Assembly (NCBI RefSeq): GCF_900086715.1
Contig: NZ_FLKH01000006.1
Location: 1-64,000, forward strand
Source: Gracilibacillus timonensis
GTDB lineage: Bacteria > Bacillota > Bacilli > Bacillales > Amphibacillaceae
Direction of reading: 5' to 3'
Length of the DNA stretch: 64,000 nucleotides
A program made the position numbers and the translations under genes. Below the pieces are notes generated by a model. The model had not been told where the DNA came from and did not search any database. It saw only the letters and a program-made list of their open reading frames with translations. Below, piece by piece: positions 47,216 to 59,001 of the stretch (the stretch's first letter is position 1; the number at the start of each line of letters is the position of its first letter).

Positions 47216-48082
47216 TCAAGTGTTTGTTGCCACCCCTAATATTCGCACGATATATACTTCCTCACAAAAACCACGCAGACTGTTATAGATCCGGTTGGCA
47301 CGAGTCTCTTGTTGTACCAGCCCGAAGACCGTCGGACCGCTGCCGCTCATCAATACGGCGTCGGCACCTGATTGTTTCATCTGCTGTTTGATTTGCTCTA
47401 CCTCTGGGTTTTTAGGCAATGTGACAATTTCCAAAACATTTTTTAGGCGCTGACAAATTCCTTGGTAATCGGCTTGTTGGATAGCAGTTATCATTCCTTC
47501 GGTGTCTGGATGCTCGATTTCATCTAGCTGCAATGATTGGTACACAGATTGCGTTGATACACCTTGCGCAGGTTTGGCAAGTACAACCCAGCATTGTGGC
47601 GGCGGTGGCAGCTCCTCAATCTTTTCCCCTCTTCCTTTCGCTAAAGCCGTTGTGTTATATACACAGAAAGGAACATCCGAACCGATCTCTGCGCCTAATG
47701 AGGCTAACTCGCTTGTTCCGATTCCTAAATTCCATAAACGATTCAAGCCTCGTAAGGTTGCCGCTGCATCACTACTTCCACCTGCTAAGCCTGCAGCTAC
47801 CGGTATCTGCTTATCAATGGCAATCCGCACCCCTTGTTTGACGTGATAACGATCCTTCAGGAATTTAGCAGCTCGATAAGCCAAGTTTCGTTGATCATTT
47901 GGTACAAAGCGATTTTCACTAACCACCTTGATGGTATCTTCTTGCAGTAAATGGAATTCCAGACGATCTGATAAATCAACAGTGGTCATAATCATCTCGA
48001 TTTCGTGATATTGATCCTCTCTTTTGTAGAGGACATCTAATGTTAGATTAATTTTTGCAGGGGCCTTTTCAGAAATATACAT
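47216..48082 (-). CDS. ispE: 4-diphosphocytidyl-2-C-methyl-D-erythritol kinase
   Basis: GHMP kinase of the MEP isoprenoid pathway. 288 residues. It begins [20 protein letters not shown] and carries the ATP loop [17 protein letters not shown] (about 94-110). The C-terminal [10 protein letters not shown] motif is intact. Its presence shows that isoprenoids are made by the MEP route. Sits between sspF and purR as in B. subtilis. Confidence 0.97.
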   Translation of the reverse strand: MYISEKAPAKINLTLDVLYKREDQYHEIEMIMTTVDLSDRLEFHLLQEDTIKVVSENRFVPNDQRNLAYRAAKFLKDRYHVKQGVRIAIDKQIPVAAGLAGGSSDAAATLRGLNRLWNLGIGTSELASLGAEIGSDVPFCVYNTTALAKGRGEKIEELPPPPQCWVVLAKPAQGVSTQSVYQSLQLDEIEHPDTEGMITAIQQADYQGICQRLKNVLEIVTLPKNPEVEQIKQQMKQSGADAVLMSGSGPTVFGLVQQETRANRIYNSLRGFCEEVYIVRILGVATNT

Positions 48083-48224
48083 GATTGATTCACCTTCTGG
48101 TTTTATTAATAATCATTTCTCTGCCTTTCTCGGCAGATCATTATTAGCAGCAAGTGTATCCACGTTTCCACTCACCTTCATTCATCTTACCTAAAGATAC
48201 CACAAAAGGGATCAAGTGCGCAAA

Positions 48225-48259
48225 AAGGACAAAGTCTTTAGACTTTGTCCTTTTTCATG
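48225..48259 (-). terminator. sspF terminator overlapping the stop codon
   Basis: A perfect 15-bp stem AAAAAGGACAAAGTC/GACTTTGTCCTTTTT with a TTTA loop. The sspF stop codon (48238-48240) lies in the loop, so the last four codons form the 5' arm. Confidence 0.9.
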
Positions 48260-48417
48260 CTTTCTTCTGCAATTTGTACAGCTCTTTTCACCATATTCCC
48301 TGCATCTCTGGTCGTTATGCCGCCCCAGCCTTCTTTTTGAACAGTGTCATAAAAGCCCAATTCCTTGGCAAGTTCTTCTTTGAATTGATTAGACATCATG
48401 CTGCGTCTTCTAGCCAT
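48238..48417 (-). CDS. sspF: Small acid-soluble spore protein, alpha/beta type (SspF)
   Basis: 59 residues starting [20 protein letters not shown] and continuing [20 protein letters not shown], then [18 protein letters not shown]. The [17 protein letters not shown] segment is the conserved C-terminal SASP block that coats spore DNA; the GPR protease site E-F/I-A is only weakly conserved here. ATG at 48417 with AAGGGGAG upstream. The position before ispE is the same as in B. subtilis. This strongly supports an endospore former. Confidence 0.93.
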   Translation of the reverse strand: MARRRSMMSNQFKEELAKELGFYDTVQKEGWGGITTRDAGNMVKRAVQIAEESMKKDKV

Positions 48418-48514
48418 TGAAGTGACTCCCCTTCTGTCGTATCAACGACATTTATAGCTTATGCAAGACGTCCATATAGATACTCGGTAATAAAAGGTTG
48501 CCAAACCATATCAC

Positions 48515-48565
48515 GTACAAAAGCTTTCGCTATCAGGAATTGAATGACAGCGAAAGCTTTTGTAC
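48515..48565 (-). terminator. veg terminator
   Basis: Perfect 17-bp inverted repeat GTACAAAAGCTTTCGCT / AGCGAAAGCTTTTGTAC with a 17-base loop, between veg and sspF. Confidence 0.8.
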
Positions 48566-48614
48566 TAACTTATATTATTTAGCTGGTTTCTTGCAGAAGC
48601 GGTAAATTGTTTTA

Positions 48615-48875
48615 CTACTCCCCTGATACCGCCTCTAGTTTCTCCGTAAAGCTTAACTCCACAGTTTCGGTAAGAATATCTGCATAGCTATAAGACACAC
48701 GTTCAAATGCATTTTCTTCTTGGTCAAGCTCCACAATAAAAACAGAAGGATACATTTCCGCTAATACGCCGCAACGCTCAACGATTTTTTTCCTTCCATC
48801 ATTTGCTTTGATACGTAGACGTTTGCCCACATTTCCTTCTAAGCCTTGTTTAATCTCAACTAATGTTTTAGCCAA
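48615..48875 (-). CDS. veg: Veg protein
   Basis: About 86 residues: [20 protein letters not shown], then [20 protein letters not shown], and the very conserved [20 protein letters not shown] and [12 protein letters not shown]. Veg is abundant in growing B. subtilis and stimulates biofilm genes through SinR; biochemically it is not understood. I use a TTG start at 48875 with GAGGTGGAG upstream, matching the known MAKTL N terminus. The ATG at 48890 lies within that ribosome binding site. The sporulation protease gene yabG, which lies next to veg in B. subtilis, is absent. Confidence 0.95.
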   Translation of the reverse strand: MAKTLVEIKQGLEGNVGKRLRIKANDGRKKIVERCGVLAEMYPSVFIVELDQEENAFERVSYSYADILTETVELSFTEKLEAVSGE

Positions 48876-49167
48876 TATACTCCACCTCACTAAGTATAAT
48901 TATACCATATCCTTGTCCAACAGTCAATGAAAAATCTTTTATTATAACAATAGTTTTTATGACCTGTCAACAAAAAAATTTGCATATTTGCTAATTAGTT
49001 TTCCTTATTACCAGAAAATTATGTATATCAAAAGAAATAATTGAAATTTGGTTTTATTTTTCTACTTAGTACAGGCAAACTACCGCTAAGACGGATTGCG
49101 TAAATCGGACTATTTTCAAGAGTAATGAATTCCACTTTCCTTTTACTCATTTTATAATAAAACAAAG

Positions 49168-50657
<1,490 letters not shown>

Positions 50658-50706
50658 TGTGTTTATCCTCCAATTACTTCTCACTAAACATTCATATTTT
50701 AGTGCG

Positions 50707-51008
50707 TGTTCAAAAATGCCGATAAATAGGACCTCGTTGGCTAAAACCTCAGGCGTCCTGGGACTGCGATTACTCGCCCCACCGAACCCATTTGTTGCAA
50801 CGCCCACACTAGTACGTCCTGTACGTCGAAAGCTCAAGGCGGCGCAGTCTCCCGGTACCGGAACGTATGCTTTTCATACGTGAGGAACGGACTCACGCAG
50901 GATGTGTTGACTTCTACGTTGCCCACAGGACGTGGGCGGTCTTAGTAGAAGTTCCTATATCGCCAACGCAGAAATTCGCTGCGTCATTTTTGTTGGTCTT
51001 TTTGAACA
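50707..51008. mobile_element. 302-bp MITE-like element
   Basis: Perfect 10-bp inverted termini TGTTCAAAAA (50707-50716) and TTTTTGAACA (50999-51008). It is filled with short hairpins: ACGTATG/CATACGT (50864-50882), GCCCAC/GTGGGC (50921-50937), CGCAG/CTGCG (50967-50983). A 48-bp block (50754-50801) matches the element at 18292-18339, inverted, at 44 of 48 positions. No gene inside. I recall very similar intergenic repeats in other Bacillaceae, but cannot check. Confidence 0.7.
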
Positions 51009-51100
51009 TCCTCTTTTAGTTTACCACAAATGGACTTTATTTTGATAACATCTCTTTCTTATAACAAATCCGGACAAACCCTACCACTAACCAAAAGTTG

Positions 51101-51140
51101 ATACTGACTGCCGATTTGTTCCAAGTCAAAATCGGTCCAT
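51101..51140. repeat. Degenerate intergenic repeat (copy 2)
   Basis: ATACTGACTGCCGAT, GTTCCAAGTCAA and ATCGGTCCA match copies at 8821 and 61110. It sits between the MITE-like element and the yabE terminator. Confidence 0.45.
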
Positions 51141-51174
51141 ACACAGAGTTATATGCTTTCTACCGATAACAAAA

Positions 51175-51210
51175 ACCTCCAACAGTTAGATTATGCTAAC
51201 CGTTGGAGGT
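51175..51210 (-). terminator. yabE terminator
   Basis: Arms ACCTCCAAC/GTTGGAGGT with an 18-base loop that itself contains GGTTAGCATAATCTAAC-type pairing, followed on the minus strand by TTTTTG. Confidence 0.85.
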
Positions 51211-51216
51211 ATTCGT

Positions 51217-52560
51217 TTAATCCATTATTTTTACCTGAACGTTTTTCATACCATAACTAGCGGCTTTTTGCGGAGAAGACATGTGCAAATCAATCTTATT
51301 GCCTTTAATGTTACCGCCCGTATCTCTGGCTATCGCATAGCCATAACCTTCTACCCAAACCTTTGTCCCTAAAGGAATCACGTTTGGATCTACTGCCACA
51401 ACACCTTCAGGATTAGACTTCAAATCATAACCTGTGGCTGTTAAACCGCGGCCATCACAAGAAGCACAATCCCAGTTATAAGCCGTTGCTTTCATGTAAA
51501 GTGTTTTGCCTTCTTCTTCATTTCCTCCACGTGAAACATTTTCCGTTTTTTCAGCGGAGGCAGTCGTTACTGGTTCTGATTTTGGTTCCTGCTTTTTCTC
51601 TTTTGCATCATTTGATTCTGGTTTCTCTTGTTTAGGTTCTTGTTTTGCCGATTCTTCTTCCGTCTGAGCAGCTAGTACTTCCGTTTCCTCAACGGGTGCC
51701 TCTTCCATGGTTCCTACAGCAACAATCCTGTCTTCACTATCTTGTGTGACTTCTTCTTTCACTAGCTCGCGGGAGACTTCCTCACCATTCTCCATTACAA
51801 CCTCATAATGTTTCTCTACGATTCCCGACTTTCCTTCTGAGACCACTTCTTCGGTCCCCTTTGCCAGAGAATCATCACTACGCTTTACCAATTTGGAGTC
51901 TTGCTTTTCTTCTACTACATCGGTAACTTTTTCTACGCGCACAATATTAATCCCTTGATCTCTTTCGATCAGGGCATCTTTTTCTGGTTCTACACGATCT
52001 AATTTTCCTAATTCAATGCTTTCTTCTACCAACAGCTCTTCGATCGTGCTTCCAGGTGATGTCAAGACTTCTTTCTGCATATCTTGATCATTGATGGTTA
52101 CCTGAAATGCCTTATCGATTGACCAGGCAAGATCATCATCAATCGGTGTATCCAAAGCAATGGATAGATTATCTTTTTCGTCTACTTCTATTCCTTGCTC
52201 ATTTAAAAATTCTTCCACGGTTGCGCTCGTTGTAAAATAAGATTGCGCTTCTCCATCCATTGTAACGGTAACTTCTTTCGCCGGTATATGTTCAATTTGC
52301 ATGCCATCGACGACTAATGTATCTTGACTATGTGAAATGTCATCATGTTCTGCTATAGAAATGGATAGCTCATCCAGTACATCCTCCACTACATTAGCGT
52401 GTGTGCGGATACTGGTACTCTCGTCTGCCTGCACAACGGTGACTTCTGCTTTGGATAATTCATAAAAGGAAAAACAAATAAATCCGATAATAACAAATAA
52501 AGATAAGGCAAGCTTGAAGTCTGTGTTGTTTAAAAAACGACGAATACTAAATCTTTTCAT
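51217..52560 (-). CDS. yabE: Cell wall-binding 3D/G5/DUF348 protein (YabE)
   Basis: 447 residues, a probable secreted or anchored murein-active protein resembling the resuscitation-promoting factors. An N-terminal signal anchor (about 14-34, LALSLFVIIGFICFSFY) is followed by three DUF348 repeats (about 38-215). A G5 domain (about 216-290) and an acidic/Gln/Lys linker (about 295-355) precede a C-terminal 3D domain with GTKVWVEGYGYAIARDTGGN, which has the three catalytic-type aspartates. Compare B. subtilis YabE, which is controlled by an antisense RNA; I could not detect one here. Lies between tatD and rnmV as expected. Confidence 0.93.
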   Translation of the reverse strand: MKRFSIRRFLNNTDFKLALSLFVIIGFICFSFYELSKAEVTVVQADESTSIRTHANVVEDVLDELSISIAEHDDISHSQDTLVVDGMQIEHIPAKEVTVTMDGEAQSYFTTSATVEEFLNEQGIEVDEKDNLSIALDTPIDDDLAWSIDKAFQVTINDQDMQKEVLTSPGSTIEELLVEESIELGKLDRVEPEKDALIERDQGINIVRVEKVTDVVEEKQDSKLVKRSDDSLAKGTEEVVSEGKSGIVEKHYEVVMENGEEVSRELVKEEVTQDSEDRIVAVGTMEEAPVEETEVLAAQTEEESAKQEPKQEKPESNDAKEKKQEPKSEPVTTASAEKTENVSRGGNEEEGKTLYMKATAYNWDCASCDGRGLTATGYDLKSNPEGVVAVDPNVIPLGTKVWVEGYGYAIARDTGGNIKGNKIDLHMSSPQKAASYGMKNVQVKIMD

Positions 52561-52646
52561 GAACAGATTCCCCTCCTTTTACTCGCCGTTGTATTATATA
52601 AAGTTCCTTTACAAGTGTCAAACGGTTATTCTGCCTAATAAAAATG

Positions 52647-52677
52647 GCCAACCCCTTTGAAATCAAGAGGTTGGCTA
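52647..52677. terminator. Terminator between tatD and yabE
   Basis: Stem GCCAACC/GGTTGGC with a loop containing CCTTTGAAATCAAGAG. It may serve the tatD transcript on the minus strand. Confidence 0.55.
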
Positions 52678-52753
52678 TCTATATACACATATATTTCATT
52701 TCATTTACAATCATGTAACACCGGTCAAAAAAGCAAAACACTTCCTATTTTTT

Positions 52754-53524
52754 TCACACTTCTATGCCGAAGAAACGCTTGGCATTCTCGGTTGTTTGCT
52801 CACTTAACTTCTCATAGCTTACGCCACGCAAATCAGCTATTTGTTCCGCAACTAAACGAACATAGGCCGGTTCATTTCGTTTACCGCGATTTGGATGAGG
52901 AGCCAAAAATGGACAATCTGTTTCAATTAACAAACGATCCATCGGTACATATTTCGCCACTTCTTTGGGTAAAGTCGCATTCTTAAACGTGACAGGTCCT
53001 CCTAATGAAATATAAAAACCCATATCCAGACAAGTATCTACATAATCAATAGAATCATTATAACAATGCATAATGCCGCCTACTTCTTCCGCATGTTCTT
53101 CCTGCAGCACTCCGATAATATCCTCCGTTGCTTCACGATTGTGAATAATGATCGGCAGCTGTACCTTTTTAGCCAATTGAATTTGCTTGCGGAATACCGC
53201 TTTTTGTACATCTTTCGGGGATTTGTCCCAGTGGTAATCCAGCCCCATTTCTCCAAGCGCTACCACCTTGGGATGATCGGCCAGTTCTTCCAGCCAGACT
53301 AATTCTTTCTCTGTCATATCGATCGCATCAACCGGATGCCATCCTACCGCTGCATAGATATGGTCATACTGCTCGGCCATCTTGATTGCTTTTGGAATCG
53401 TTTCGTGGTCAAACCCTACGATAACCATATATTCGACACCTGCTTCTTTTGCCCGCTTCAATACTTCTTCTCTGTCCTCATCAAAATGAGAGACATTTAA
53501 GTGCACATGTGTATCAAATAACAT
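52754..53524 (-). CDS. tatD: TatD family metal-dependent deoxyribonuclease
   Basis: 256 residues. Metal ligands are seen in MLFDTHVHLNVSHFDEDREE, then GEMGLDYHW, IIHNREAT, HCYN and ETDCPFLAPHPNRGKRNEP, the full TatD pattern. Known as yabD in B. subtilis. Role in DNA processing and repair. Located directly downstream of metG, with a terminator between the two. Confidence 0.95.
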   Translation of the reverse strand: MLFDTHVHLNVSHFDEDREEVLKRAKEAGVEYMVIVGFDHETIPKAIKMAEQYDHIYAAVGWHPVDAIDMTEKELVWLEELADHPKVVALGEMGLDYHWDKSPKDVQKAVFRKQIQLAKKVQLPIIIHNREATEDIIGVLQEEHAEEVGGIMHCYNDSIDYVDTCLDMGFYISLGGPVTFKNATLPKEVAKYVPMDRLLIETDCPFLAPHPNRGKRNEPAYVRLVAEQIADLRGVSYEKLSEQTTENAKRFFGIEV

Positions 53525-53557
53525 CGAGTATCCTTCCTTTCTTCCTGCTACAAGAGG

Positions 53558-53586
53558 AAACGCTTATCCTGTTTCGATAAGCGTTT
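53558..53586 (-). terminator. metG terminator
   Basis: Perfect 11-bp stem AAACGCTTATC/GATAAGCGTTT with a 7-base loop, between metG and tatD. The minus-strand T-run after it is short, so readthrough into tatD is possible. Confidence 0.65.
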
Positions 53587-53593
53587 GTCCACT

Positions 53594-55594
<2,001 letters not shown>

Positions 55595-55628
55595 TTACCT
55601 CCTCGATTCGTTCTTAGTTCTTACATAA

Positions 55629-55672
55629 AAAAAGCGCACCATAATAAAGCTTCGATGTTTGAAGCTCGCTAC
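55629..55672 (-). terminator. Terminator-like stem in the metG leader
   Basis: Minus strand GCG-AGCTTC ... GAAGCT ... CGC pairing followed by TTTTTTT, about 40 bp before the metG start. It could be an attenuator that limits metG transcription, or the 3' end of something upstream. Confidence 0.45.
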
Positions 55673-55956
55673 TTTCTTTTCTGTATATAAATTAGTCTGC
55701 TTTTATTGTAGCGATTTTTCAACCATTTTTCCATTATTAAAGTAGTTTATCCATGAATTTTATCATTTAATCTTAGAAAAACGCAGAAATGCCGTCGGTC
55801 TTTGACGTTAATCCAGAATAGGTAGCAACTTTTAGCTATGGTGATTATTTTGCAAATCCTCGCCAGTTACCTGCGTTAGCCTGACAAACCCGCACGTGCT
55901 GTAAAGACCACAATCTGTAGCCTGGAGGAAAACGATAAACGTCTCAGAGATACTTG

Positions 55957-56074
55957 AGCCGTCGTTCTAAGTATGACGGCCTTTTTTCCGTGTTCTCTCG
56001 CTTTTTTGGCCGTCATTTTGATTATGACGGCCACTTTTTTGTGTTTTCCTGCTTTTTTGGGCGTCATCACAAAC
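55957..56074. repeat. Tandem 51-bp hairpin repeats
   Basis: Two full copies, 55973-56023 and 56024-56074, and a partial third (about 55957-55971). Each copy contains ATGACGGCC and, inverted, GGCCGTCAT or GGGCGTCAT, separated by two T6 runs, so each forms a long hairpin. They lie in the 720-bp gap between metG and abrB. The rest of this gap (55680-55950) shows nothing I recognise. Confidence 0.7.
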
Positions 56075-56228
56075 AGGCAATCCATCTTTTTTAATCATTT
56101 ATCGATATTTACGCTTCTGTTAACGATTATTGGCGACAGTTTTTGTCGAATAATATTTTAACTTCCATTCTTGAAACCCCTTACTTTTAAAGTATTTTAA
56201 AAAATTTGAAAAAAAATACTTATTTCGT

Positions 56229-56257
56229 TTGACATTACTGGGAACTAATGGTATTAT
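56229..56257 (+). promoter_or_regulatory. abrB promoter
   Basis: Plus strand TTGACA (56229-56234), 17-bp spacer, TATTAT (56252-56257). TGTCGAA (56269-56275) follows, which is a perfect Spo0A box just past the start of transcription, where Spo0A represses abrB in B. subtilis. Confidence 0.85.
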
Positions 56258-56311
56258 AACGCTGTAGGTGTCGAATTATGCCGAAAAAATATCAAAAGGG
56301 GAGAAATTTTA

Positions 56312-56587
56312 ATGAAATCAACAGGTATCGTAAGAAAAGTAGATGAACTTGGCCGTGTCGTTATTCCTATCGAACTTCGCCGTACACTTGGAATTGAAGA
56401 AAAAGATGCCCTTGAAATCTACGTGGATGACGAACGCATCATCCTTCAGAAATACAAACCAAATATGACCTGTCAAATTACAGGCGACATTTCTGACGAT
56501 AACTTTACTTTAGCAAATGGCAAACTTGTGCTTAGTCCAGAAGGTGCCAAGGAACTTGTAGAAGAAATTCAAAAAAAACTTGATTAA
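56312..56587 (+). CDS. abrB: Transition-state regulator AbrB
   Basis: 91 residues. The N-terminal swapped-hairpin domain (KSTGIVRKVDELGRVVIPIE, LRRTLGIEEKDALEIYV) binds DNA, and the C-terminal part (GKLVLSPEGAKELVEEIQKK) forms the multimerisation domain. It represses stationary-phase genes during growth. The ATG at 56312 has AGGGGAGA upstream. It is on the plus strand, divergent from metG and convergent with rsmI, as in B. subtilis. Spo0A control is supported by the box at 56269. Confidence 0.97.
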   Translation: MKSTGIVRKVDELGRVVIPIELRRTLGIEEKDALEIYVDDERIILQKYKPNMTCQITGDISDDNFTLANGKLVLSPEGAKELVEEIQKKLD

Positions 56588-56640
56588 TTCAACGATGTGG
56601 TATATCTAGCAATTAGCTGATATGAGATCTATAGATTCAA

Positions 56641-56673
56641 AAAAGCACGGTCATCATGTTTGACCGTGCTTTT
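56641..56673. terminator. Convergent terminator of abrB and rsmI
   Basis: Perfect 13-bp stem AAAAGCACGGTCA/TGACCGTGCTTTT with T-rich and A-rich flanks, between the convergent abrB and rsmI genes. Confidence 0.88.
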
Positions 56674-56680
56674 ACTATGT

Positions 56681-57544
56681 CTATTGAATATGATAGGCCG
56701 TATATACATCCCTTTTCGGTAATTGTCGTGTTTTGGCCACTTGTTTGATCGCTTCTTTGCTGGTGCATTCTCTCTCTTTCATCATCTGTTCGACATGCTC
56801 TTTTACACTGAGCGATTCCCACCACTCCACTTCTTGCTGCTCTTGCTTGCCCTCGATAACAATGCAACATTCCCCTTTTAATGGGTGATCGCTTATCCAT
56901 GCAGCCAGTTCCGGCAAATTACCACGCAAATATTCTTCGTATTTTTTGGATAACTCCCTTGCAATCGAAGCTTGGCGATTACCAAATCGTTCTGCTAGCT
57001 GTTCCATCGTTTGCGTTATCCTATGGGGAGATTCATACAGAATAAAAGTCGTATCCAGGCTTGCCAGCAATTCAAATGCCTGTTCACGCTCCTTGTTCTT
57101 TCGGGGGAGGAAGCCATAAAAATAAAAGGAAGAGGTAGATAAACCAGATCCGACTAGGGCCGGCAACGCCGCATTGGCACCCGGCAATACGATAACAGCA
57201 ACATCCTGATCAATAGCCGCTTGAATCACTTCATAGCCCGGATCCGAGATACCCGGCATTCCGGCATCACTTACCAGGACAAGCGTCTGTCCTTCTGCTA
57301 ACATAGCAAGGATTTGATCCTGTCTGGTGGCCTTGTTATGTTCATGGTAACTGATCATCCGCTTCTTTAGATCAAAATGATGCAACAGCTTTCCTGTATT
57401 ACGAGTATCCTCCGCTAGCACGATATCTGCCTCTTCTAGTACACGCAACGCTCGGAAAGTGATGTCCTCTAAGTTTCCAATTGGCGTTGGAACAATATAT
57501 AATACTCCTGCACTGTCATTTTGATAGCTCTTCTGGATTTGCAT
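56681..57544 (-). CDS. rsmI: 16S rRNA 2'-O-ribose C1402 methyltransferase
   Basis: About 287 residues of the tetrapyrrole methylase fold: PTPIGNLEDITFRALRVLEE, AEDTRNTGKLL, and PGANAALPALVGSGL. It methylates C1402 in the decoding centre. I chose the ATG of MQIQKS (57544), with AAAGGTATGG upstream; the frame is open to 57571. It overlaps the end of yazA. Called yabC in older B. subtilis maps. Confidence 0.93.
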   Translation of the reverse strand: MQIQKSYQNDSAGVLYIVPTPIGNLEDITFRALRVLEEADIVLAEDTRNTGKLLHHFDLKKRMISYHEHNKATRQDQILAMLAEGQTLVLVSDAGMPGISDPGYEVIQAAIDQDVAVIVLPGANAALPALVGSGLSTSSFYFYGFLPRKNKEREQAFELLASLDTTFILYESPHRITQTMEQLAERFGNRQASIARELSKKYEEYLRGNLPELAAWISDHPLKGECCIVIEGKQEQQEVEWWESLSVKEHVEQMMKERECTSKEAIKQVAKTRQLPKRDVYTAYHIQ

Positions 57545-57818
57545 GGCCACCATACCTTTCTTTATGCTCATGGATCATTTGCTCTTTTTCTTTACGAGAC
57601 AGTCGTTTGATGCTTGCCTCCAGGCGTAATGCCTCCGACTTTGTGGGGCATGTTTCGATAAATTGCAGTTCAAAAGGTGCCCTGCCCCTCGTATATTTTG
57701 CGCCCTTTCCTTGCTCATGCATAGCTAAACGCCGTTTGATATTATTGGTGTATCCTGTATATAAGGTGTGATCCTTACACTTGAGCATATATACATAGTG
57801 TGTGCTACTGTCTGTCAT
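57516..57818 (-). CDS. yazA: GIY-YIG nuclease-domain protein (YazA)
   Basis: About 100 residues with a single GIY-YIG domain: HYVYMLKCKDHTLYTGYTNN, then IKRRLAMHEQGKGAKYTRGR and the conserved catalytic Arg and Glu region (LRLEASIKRLSRKEK). Standalone proteins of this UPF0213 type may act on branched or damaged DNA, but their role is unknown. ATG at 57818 with GAGGGGATC upstream; overlaps yabB by 14 nt and rsmI by 29 nt. Confidence 0.9.
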   Translation of the reverse strand: MTDSSTHYVYMLKCKDHTLYTGYTNNIKRRLAMHEQGKGAKYTRGRAPFELQFIETCPTKSEALRLEASIKRLSRKEKEQMIHEHKERYGGHANPEELSK

Positions 57819-58548
57819 ACATGATCCCCTCAAGTTCCTTTGTATAATTTCCTTGCTCATCAAACATATAAAGCGGTGGCAGCATTCGCAAATCCGGCTT
57901 TCCGTCTCTAATACCTTCAATCAAAAGAATGTTAGCTTCTTTTCCCATTTTAGGATAAACAAACTGCACACGCTTTGGCTCGATTTTATATTGGCGGAAC
58001 AAGGTAATAATATCGACAAAGCGGGAAGGTCGATGTACCATCGCCAGCTTGCCTCCCGATTTTACCAGCTTACTGCAGGCTACCATAACATCTTCTAAAG
58101 AGCAGGAAATCTCATGCCTGGCAATCGTTAAATAATCATTATCATTGTGATGCAGTTGATTTTTTGTTGGAAAATAGGGAGGATTAATGGTAACTAGATC
58201 AAATTTATTGTTTTTGAAATGAGCTGGCATGTCTTTTAGATCACTGTGTATCATATCAATCTGTGTTTGCAGCTGGTTCAACTGGATGCTGCGCTTGGCC
58301 ATGTCATATAACCGTGCTTGAATTTCTACCCCTGTAATCGGAACAATCGTTTTTCTAGCCAATAGTAACGGGATGACGGCATTCCCGCTGCACAAATCCA
58401 AAATCTTACCTCGCTTTTTCGGAACAGAGGCAAACTCACTTAATAACACCGCGTCCGTCGAAAAAGCAAACACAGTGGGGCTCTGAATAATTTGCATCGA
58501 TTGATCGATCACTAAGTCATCTATACGTTCATCGTCTTTAAGTTGCAT
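57805..58548 (-). CDS. yabB: tRNA1(Val) (adenine37-N6)-methyltransferase (TrmN6/YabB)
   Basis: 247 residues. Rossmann methyltransferase with LDLCSGNAVIPLLLARKT (SAM loop), ITGVEIQARL and the catalytic VTINPPYFPTK motif typical of N6-adenine methylases. It modifies A37 of tRNA-Val. Start at 58548. It overlaps yazA, forming yabB-yazA-rsmI, as in B. subtilis. Confidence 0.92.
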   Translation of the reverse strand: MQLKDDERIDDLVIDQSMQIIQSPTVFAFSTDAVLLSEFASVPKKRGKILDLCSGNAVIPLLLARKTIVPITGVEIQARLYDMAKRSIQLNQLQTQIDMIHSDLKDMPAHFKNNKFDLVTINPPYFPTKNQLHHNDNDYLTIARHEISCSLEDVMVACSKLVKSGGKLAMVHRPSRFVDIITLFRQYKIEPKRVQFVYPKMGKEANILLIEGIRDGKPDLRMLPPLYMFDEQGNYTKELEGIMYDRQ

Positions 58549-58594
58549 AGGCTTACTCCTTATTTCATGTCACATAACTTCTCTTTTTTCAGAC

Positions 58595-58626
58595 AAAAGG
58601 CTGACATCTTCTATTGTCAGCCTTTT
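58595..58626 (-). terminator. yabA terminator
   Basis: Perfect 12-bp stem AAAAGGCTGACA/TGTCAGCCTTTT with an 8-base loop downstream of yabA. Confidence 0.85.
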
Positions 58627-58641
58627 TGCCACCAAGTGCTT

Positions 58642-58986
58642 TTATTTCGTTTTATTTAAAAATAGCAAGCAGAATAAACAATCGCCTTCCTGCCTCGGGC
58701 TACCAAAGTGGACATTGCAAATATGGAAGCCTTCTTCATAAAGTCTTGCCAGATTATCATATCCTTCCCCAATAGCAGTTGGATCCTCATTTTCTTCGTC
58801 TTGCTTCTCTTGTATCTCTGTTTCATGATCCAATCGTTGTCTCAGGTGATGATTCTCCATTTCTAAACGATAATTCTCTTCTAACATTTCTCCTAAGTGT
58901 TGCTTTAAATCTCCAAGTTGTTGATATAATTGACCGATTTGTTCTTCCATATCCGATACTTGTTCAAATAATTCCTTTTTCTTCAC
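58642..58986 (-). CDS. yabA: Replication initiation control protein YabA
   Basis: 114 residues. The N-terminal two-thirds is a leucine-zipper-like coiled coil ([36 protein letters not shown]). The C terminus carries a zinc site ([11 protein letters not shown] and [11 protein letters not shown]). It bridges DnaA and DnaN to limit initiation. Downstream of ricT as in B. subtilis. Confidence 0.96.
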   Translation of the reverse strand: MKKKELFEQVSDMEEQIGQLYQQLGDLKQHLGEMLEENYRLEMENHHLRQRLDHETEIQEKQDEENEDPTAIGEGYDNLARLYEEGFHICNVHFGSPRQEGDCLFCLLFLNKTK

Positions 58987-59001
58987 GTCACTTCCACCCC
59001 A

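Noticed and set aside
50658-50837. Longer N terminus for rnmV
   Set aside because: The extension is read from the MITE-like repeat and does not belong to the RNase M5 family; a good start with ribosome binding site lies at 50657.
55957-56074. CRISPR array
   Set aside because: Repeats are directly adjacent without unique spacers, only two to three units occur, and there are no cas genes nearby.
55876-56085. Repetitive basic protein encoded by the tandem repeats
   Set aside because: No ribosome binding site; the periodic peptide follows simply from the 51-bp DNA repeat.
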